Source: Streptomyces sp. ISL-10 (GTDB taxonomy: Bacteria > Actinomycetota > Actinomycetes > Streptomycetales > Streptomycetaceae). Taken from it: DNA of 64,000 nucleotides. The stretch is taken from the NCBI RefSeq assembly GCF_018614575.1, contig NZ_JAGGOJ010000021.1:62001-126000 (forward strand), written 5' to 3'. The position numbers and the translations under genes are program-made. Positions 60,715-64,000 of this stretch are shown here, piece after piece (position 1 is the stretch's first letter; each line of letters begins with the position of its first letter). The notes beneath the pieces are model-generated. The model had not been told where the DNA came from. It was given only the letters and a program-made list of their open reading frames with translations, and did not search any database.

Positions 60715-61169
60715 TCTTCCCCCCACCCGCTGTGCCGTGTGGCGTCCTCGAGCAACGAGCAGCACGGCATCCATGTGACGTGTCCACGAGGCAGCCCGAA
60801 TCGGTCGTGACGGGCAGCCTCGTGCCTCTGCCGGCCCGGGGCGGAGGTGGGGGACACCGCCGGCACAGCACGTCGGTGCCGATCCGGCCAAATGCCGAAC
60901 GGAGCCTTCCTGCTCCGCCGACCCCGCGTCACATCCTCGTTCCAGCCCCCCGCGACCAGCAGAAGCGGAACGGGACTATGACATGAACGGAGCAACCTTA
61001 CAAGATCACATATCCGACATCACCTCATCGGCGATCATCACGTATTGATCACATCTGCTGCACCAGGGCGTCATGGAACGGTCACGAACCGGGCGCACTC
61101 GACCCGACCGGGACGCCGCTCCGCGGCCACACTCAGCGGTGCGGCCGCGTCGGCTCCGGGCGGCAAAGC
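60715..61169. promoter_or_regulatory. Promoter region of the FG-GAP/RHS locus
   Basis: A gap without a gene. A locally AT-rich patch at about 60990-61060 (TTACAAGATCACATATCCGA, and TGATCACATC further on) is the best place for the promoter. The sequence GATCA occurs twice there. Assignment is by composition only. Confidence 0.4.
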
Positions 61170-61206
61170 GGGCGCGGTCCTCCCCGGACAGGGAAGGACC
61201 GCGCCC
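61170..61206 (-). terminator. Hairpin terminator after glycogen phosphorylase
   Basis: GGGCGCGGTCCT pairs exactly with AGGACCGCGCCC around a 13-base loop, 17 bp after the stop of the minus-strand glgP gene. Confidence 0.85.
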
Positions 61207-61222
61207 CGAACGACGGCCCGAC

Positions 61223-63892
61223 TCAGCGCATCAGCATGCCCGCGTCCTGACCCACCGCCTCCGACGGCAGGGCCACCAGACCCATGTCAGCGCCCGCCGG
61301 GATCAGCCGGTGGGCGGGCAGCACCCGCACCGTGTAGCCGAACGGTCCCGTGCGGTCCAGCGCCATCGGGCCCTCGTACACCCAGCGGCCCTCCAGATCC
61401 GGGCCGCTCGACGGTTTCAGCGGGAAGGTCTGGGCGTCGCGGATCGCGTCGTCGGCGTCGACCCGGCCCGCCACCGCCTGCACCTCCACATCGTCCGGCC
61501 GCAGCTCACCGAGCCTGGCCTGGACCCGCAGCGTCAGCGTGGAGCCCAGTCCTGCCGTCGCCGCGGCCCCCGCACCCGCGTCCTGGTCCACAGCCTCCAC
61601 ATGGTCGATCGCGACCTGTGGCCAGCCCGCGCGGACCCGCGCCTTGAAGCCCGCCAACTCCTCGGCGGCCGAGGCGTCCAACGCCCGGTGGGCCCTCGCG
61701 GCGGGGGTGTACAGCCGCTCGACGTACTCGCGCACCATGCGGCCCGCCAGCACCTTGGGTCCGAGCGTGGTCAGAGTGCGGCGGACCATCTCGATCCAGC
61801 GGTCGGGCAGTCCGCCGGTCCCCCGGTCGTAGAAGCGGGGCGCGACACGGTCCTCGATCAGCGCGTACAGCGCCGCCGCCTCCAGTTCGTCGCGGCGGTC
61901 ATCGTCGGTGGCCGCGCCGTCGGCGGTGGGGATCGCCCAGCCGAAGTCCGGCTCGTACCACTCGTCCCACCAGCCGTCGAGCACCGACAGGTTGAGGGAG
62001 CCGTTCAGCGCCGCCTTCATGCCGCTCGTGCCGCAGGCCTCCAGCGGACGCAGCGGGTTGTTGAGCCAGACGTCGCAGCCCGGGTAGAGCTTCTTCGCCA
62101 TCGCCATGCCGTAGTCGGGCAGGAAGACCAGGCGGTGGCGCACCTTCGGGTCATCGGCGAAGCGCACCAGCTCGCGGACGAGACGCTTGCCCCCGTCGTC
62201 GGCCGGATGGGCCTTGCCCGCGACGACGATCTGGATCGGCTGGGTGGGGTGCAGCAGCAGCTCGGTCAGCCGGCGGCGGTCGCGGAGCATCAGCGTGAGC
62301 CGCTTGTACGAGGGCACCCGCCGGGCGAACCCGATGGTGAGCACGTCGGGGTCGAGCACCCCGTCGATCCAGCCCAGTTCGGCCGCGCCCGCACCGCGCT
62401 GGCGCCAGGAGGCGCGCAGTCTCTCGCGGACCTCCAGCACCAGCTGTTCGCGTAGCGAGCGGCGCAGTTCCCAGATCTCCGCGTCCGGGATGTTCGCCAC
62501 GGCGTCCCAGCGCGAGGACCCGCCGACCGACAGGGCGTCCTCCGCGCGCCCCGGGCCGATCTGGCGCGCTCCCAGCCGGAAGACCTCGGGTGCGACCCAG
62601 GTCGGCGCGTGCACCCCGTTGGTGATCGAGGTGATCGGCACCTCGACGGCGTCGAAGCCGGGCCACAGGCCGGAGAACATCTCGCGGCTGACGGCCCCGT
62701 GCAGCCGGGACACGCCGTTGGCGCGCTGGGCGAGCCGCAGTCCCATCACCGCCATGTTGAACAGGCCCCGGTCACCGCCGGGATAGCTCTCGGTGCCCAG
62801 CTGGAGCACCTGGTCGACGGGGACTCCGGGCAGTTCGGCGTCGTCCGCGAAGTGGCGGGCGACGAGGTCGCGGTCGAAGCGGTCGATCCCAGCGGGCACC
62901 GGGGTGTGAGTGGTGAACACCGTGCCCGCGCGCACGGCTTCGAGGGCCGCGTCGAATCCGAGGCCGCTGCCGCCCTTGTCGGGGGACTCGCCCAGTTCAC
63001 GGATGCGTTCGAGGCCGAGGAAGCCGGCATGGCCCTCGTTGGTGTGGAACACCTCGGGCGCATGGTGCCCGGTGACCCTGCAGTACGCACGGACCGCCCG
63101 TACGCCGCCGATGCCGAGCAGCATCTCCTGGAGCAGCCGGTGCTCGCTGCCGCCGCCGTAGAGCCGGTCGGTGACGTCGCGGGCGCCCGGTCCGTTGCCC
63201 TCGACGTCGGAGTCGAGCATCAGCAGCGGGACTCGGCCGACCTGGGCGACCCAGATGTGGGCGTGCAGCAGGCGGCCCCCCGGCAGGGCCAGGGACACCC
63301 CGGCCGGGGTGCCGTCGGCCTCCCGCAGCAGATCGAGCGGCAGTTCGTTGGGATCGAGCACGGGATAGTGCTCCTGCTGCCAGCCGTCGCGGGAGAGCGA
63401 CTGGCGGAAGTAGCCGTGCCGGTAGAGCAGGCCGACGCCGATCAGCGGCACGCCGAGATCGCTGGCGGCCTTGAGGTGGTCGCCGGCGAGGATGCCGAGG
63501 CCGCCCGAATACTGCGGCAGGGCGGCGGTGACGCCGAACTCCGGCGAGAAGTAGGCGACGGCGGCGGGGAATTCGGTGGTGTCGGGGCCGCCGTCGCCGG
63601 ACTGGTACCACCTGCGGCCGTGCAGATAGTCGTCCAGGTCGTCGGCGGCCGCGGCGAGCCGGCGCAGGAAGCGCCGGTCCTTGGCCAGGTCCGCCATCCG
63701 GGCGGCGGACACGTTCCCGAGGAGCCGCACGGGATCGCCGGCGACGGCCTGCCACCTCTCGGGATCGACGGAACGGAACAGCTCTTGGGTCTCGGTGTGC
63801 CAGGACCAGCGCAGATTGCGCGCCAAGCCGCTGAGCGGTTGCAGTGGTTCGGGGAGGACGGGGCGGACGGTGAATCGACGAATGGCCTTCAC
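61223..63892 (-). CDS. glgP: Alpha-glucan (glycogen) phosphorylase
   Basis: An 889-residue GT35 enzyme of the actinobacterial short N-terminal type (TIGR02094), releasing glucose 1-phosphate from glycogen. Characteristic parts are PLSGLARNLRWSWHTETQELF, VAYFSPEFG, HTNEGHAGF, THTPVPAGIDRF, and near the C-terminus SGMKAALNGSLNLSVLDGWW, the PLP/substrate-site region. The GTG at 63892 (VKAIRRFTVRP) is chosen; an ATG ten codons upstream is possible. It complements GlgX, encoded at 34.4 kb: GlgP shortens outer chains and GlgX removes the branch stubs. Confidence 0.95.
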   Translation of the reverse strand: MKAIRRFTVRPVLPEPLQPLSGLARNLRWSWHTETQELFRSVDPERWQAVAGDPVRLLGNVSAARMADLAKDRRFLRRLAAAADDLDDYLHGRRWYQSGDGGPDTTEFPAAVAYFSPEFGVTAALPQYSGGLGILAGDHLKAASDLGVPLIGVGLLYRHGYFRQSLSRDGWQQEHYPVLDPNELPLDLLREADGTPAGVSLALPGGRLLHAHIWVAQVGRVPLLMLDSDVEGNGPGARDVTDRLYGGGSEHRLLQEMLLGIGGVRAVRAYCRVTGHHAPEVFHTNEGHAGFLGLERIRELGESPDKGGSGLGFDAALEAVRAGTVFTTHTPVPAGIDRFDRDLVARHFADDAELPGVPVDQVLQLGTESYPGGDRGLFNMAVMGLRLAQRANGVSRLHGAVSREMFSGLWPGFDAVEVPITSITNGVHAPTWVAPEVFRLGARQIGPGRAEDALSVGGSSRWDAVANIPDAEIWELRRSLREQLVLEVRERLRASWRQRGAGAAELGWIDGVLDPDVLTIGFARRVPSYKRLTLMLRDRRRLTELLLHPTQPIQIVVAGKAHPADDGGKRLVRELVRFADDPKVRHRLVFLPDYGMAMAKKLYPGCDVWLNNPLRPLEACGTSGMKAALNGSLNLSVLDGWWDEWYEPDFGWAIPTADGAATDDDRRDELEAAALYALIEDRVAPRFYDRGTGGLPDRWIEMVRRTLTTLGPKVLAGRMVREYVERLYTPAARAHRALDASAAEELAGFKARVRAGWPQVAIDHVEAVDQDAGAGAAATAGLGSTLTLRVQARLGELRPDDVEVQAVAGRVDADDAIRDAQTFPLKPSSGPDLEGRWVYEGPMALDRTGPFGYTVRVLPAHRLIPAGADMGLVALPSEAVGQDAGMLMR

Positions 63893-64000
63893 AGGTCCCA
63901 CCTTCGCAGGGGATGTACGCATCCGAGCGGACGCACGGCGGTGTGCGCCCTTTTCCGTCGGTGCGACGTTAGTCGCACCCCGTCCTCGCCCACCACGGCG

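Noticed and set aside
1..64000. tRNA or rRNA genes, insertion sequences, attachment sites, replication origin, antibiotic cluster.
   Set aside because: I looked for T-loop and 3' patterns, transposases, integrases, DnaA-box clusters and PKS/NRPS modules and saw none; a tool-based scan could still find a short RNA gene.

Overview
The window is high-GC actinomycete chromosome, almost certainly Streptomyces. Codon third positions are strongly G/C, GTG and TTG starts are common, and the families are typical of the genus: SseB, DUF397, RsbW-like ATPases, BldK-type peptide transport and GlgX. The conserved block from mnmA and the cysteine desulfurase through the peptide transporter, sseB and gcvT-gcvH-glyA-sdaA to a ScARP-like toxin enzyme looks like a Streptomyces core-chromosome segment. 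I see no tRNA or rRNA, insertion sequence, CRISPR array, origin or secondary-metabolite cluster.

Layout. 1-4.6 kb: an SDR/LOG gene pair, then a decayed stretch holding a frameshifted alpha/beta hydrolase, a lipoprotein, a truncated RsbW-like ATPase and a DUF397 gene. 4.7-8.3 kb: tRNA thiolation (mnmA) with its sulfur donor (cysteine desulfurase), separated by a Tat-exported amidase, plus two small membrane proteins. 8.4-17.4 kb: a TetR regulator, a thioesterase, a YadS/YicG-type membrane protein and a five-gene oligopeptide ABC importer. 17.8-20.2 kb: two SseB proteins followed by a noncoding ~50-bp higher-order tandem repeat. 20.2-25.7 kb: an ATPase, then a glycine riboswitch and gcvT-gcvH-glyA followed by sdaA, a one-carbon and serine/glycine module closed by a perfect 19-bp hairpin. 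25.7-29.4 kb: an EF-hand protein, a GNAT protein, and three secreted-protein genes in one direction (deacetylase-like lipoprotein, beta-propeller lipoprotein, pierisin/ScARP-type DNA ADP-ribosyltransferase). 29.7-34.2 kb: an RsbW-like ATPase, an enoyl-CoA hydratase and two paralogous L,D-transpeptidases. 34.4-45.0 kb: glgX, a heterodimeric ABC exporter, PolX and a secreted M4 metalloprotease with a P domain. 45.2-46.0 kb: a ClpN-domain protein with an apparent helix-turn-helix and two palindromes at its start.

46.1-60.7 kb holds the most unusual system. Five same-strand genes encode two FG-GAP proteins, a double-LamG secreted protein, a 2307-residue RHS/YD-repeat protein ending in a Hint domain plus a ~126-residue toxin-like tip, and a small soluble protein 17 bp downstream that fits an immunity protein. 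61.2-63.9 kb is glycogen phosphorylase.

How it works together: the conserved genes cover glycine/serine and one-carbon flux, tRNA sulfur modification, peptide uptake, glycogen turnover and non-classical peptidoglycan cross-linking. The accessory genes (ScARP-like enzyme, RHS toxin locus, M4 protease) form a secreted arsenal for interaction with other organisms.
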